This document shows, one piece after another, positions 5,846 to 6,025 of a DNA stretch of 6,025 bases. The notes under the pieces are model-generated. The model saw nothing but the letters and a program-made list of their open reading frames with translations, searched no databases and was not told the DNA's origin. How positions within the stretch are numbered: the stretch's first letter is position 1; each line of letters opens with the position of its first letter. Source of the DNA: Erysipelotrichaceae bacterium. Lineage in GTDB: Bacteria; Bacillota_I; Bacilli_A; Erysipelotrichales; Erysipelotrichaceae. The position numbers and the translations under genes are program-made. The stretch covers positions 1 through 6,025 of the forward strand of contig JAUNJW010000070.1 in assembly GCA_030533035.1 (NCBI GenBank), in the 5' to 3' direction.

Positions 5846-5872
5846 TGTCAACTGCCGGTTGCGATCACGCAA
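5846..5872 (-). promoter_or_regulatory. -35-like box and dyad upstream of the XRE gene (possible operator/promoter)
   Basis: On the - strand, TTGACA (5851-5846) is a perfect -35 match, but no good -10 is found at the usual distance (16-18 bases), so the promoter is not settled. Next to it lies the dyad TTGCG-ATCA-CGCAA (5859-5872). CGGTTGCG occurs at 5813-5820 and again at 5856-5863 in the same orientation, and CAACCG (5828-5833) is an inverted CGGTTG. The cluster sits directly before an XRE regulator gene, the usual place for autoregulatory sites. Confidence 0.35.
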
Positions 5873-5875
5873 TAT

Positions 5876-5913
5876 GCCCGTAAAAAGGGCTTTTTTTCCG
5901 CTTTTTGACGGGC
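5876..5913 (-). terminator. Stem-loop, possible terminator of the right-edge gene
   Basis: GCCCGT (5876-5881) pairs with ACGGGC (5908-5913), and AAAAAG (5882-5887) pairs with CTTTTT (5901-5906), with one bulged base at 5907. The result is a 12-bp stem around a T-rich loop on the + strand. It begins 26 bases past the stop of the right-edge gene and lies before the XRE regulatory region. On the - strand no T-run follows the full stem; the T-run is within the 3' arm, so it may be a weak terminator. Read on the + strand, a short GCCC/GGGC stem (5876-5879, 5887-5890) followed by seven T is an alternative. Confidence 0.4.
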
Positions 5914-5939
5914 AAAGAAACGGATTTGCCAGAAAAGGG

Positions 5940-6025
5940 TCACTTTCTTTCAGGAAGGGTACTGCCTTCGGGTTTTCCGTTGGGCATCAGGTATTCCTGC
6001 ATCATTCCGCTGTAAATGGTATTCT
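5940..6025 (-). CDS. C-terminal 27 residues of an unidentified protein (partial)
   Basis: On the - strand, a frame enters from the right edge at 6023 and stops with TGA at 5942-5940. It reads NTIYSGMMQEYLMPNGKPEG and then STLPERK. The composition looks like a normal protein C-terminus, and the other two frames of that strand either stop early or look unnatural. A stem-loop follows the stop. The visible part is too short to name; I do not recognise the family. The start and most of the gene are outside the window. Confidence 0.45.
   Translation of the reverse strand, partial: NTIYSGMMQEYLMPNGKPEGSTLPERK

Noticed and set aside
5651..5872. A 73-codon arginine-rich frame on the - strand overlapping the XRE start.
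   Set aside because: It overlaps the helix-turn-helix coding region in another frame, and its composition is typical of an off-frame reading.

Overview
The window looks like chromosomal DNA of a low-to-mid-GC Bacillota (Firmicutes), possibly a gut Erysipelotrichia or Clostridia member. The reasons are strong AGGAGG-type ribosome sites before most genes, compact genes separated by intrinsic terminators, and typical Firmicutes families (DUF4367, DUF3737, an XRE regulator with four membrane helices). The genus is a guess. I see no tRNA, rRNA, CRISPR array, insertion sequence or phage gene.

Left part, + strand. The tail of a DUF4367-like protein ends at 340 and is followed by a clean terminator (406-433). 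A single-gene unit for a DUF3737 right-handed beta-helix protein follows (537-1358), with a dyad-rich promoter region upstream. It ends in a 13-bp terminator hairpin (1391-1422). The promoter of the next gene appears to overlap that hairpin. This gene (1495-3129) encodes a beta-CASP metallo-beta-lactamase-fold ribonuclease of the CPSF73/Ysh1-like group with all catalytic motifs intact.

Middle. The 259 bases between the nuclease and the next gene hold competing RNA stems and what looks like a decayed small gene (3216-3365), broken by one missing base near 3286. Its second half is in frame with the following lipoprotein gene, so a naive start at 3299 is misleading. The real lipoprotein start is 3389, where a lipobox signal peptide begins. 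The lipoprotein (346 aa, unknown function) has beta-propeller-like repeats.

Right part, - strand. A hairpin with T-runs on both sides (4456-4478) serves the converging lipoprotein and acetyltransferase genes. The likely two-gene transcription unit runs from an XRE regulator with four membrane helices (5155-5772) into a GNAT acetyltransferase (4486-5109), 45 bases apart. The DNA before the XRE gene carries a 14-bp leader hairpin and repeated CGGTTG half-sites that could be an autoregulatory operator. At the right edge the last 27 codons of another - strand gene are visible.

Nothing here is clearly a new multi-gene system. The observations most worth a second look are the decayed small gene with its switch-like leader, the structured XRE leader/operator, and the membrane-XRE plus acetyltransferase pair.
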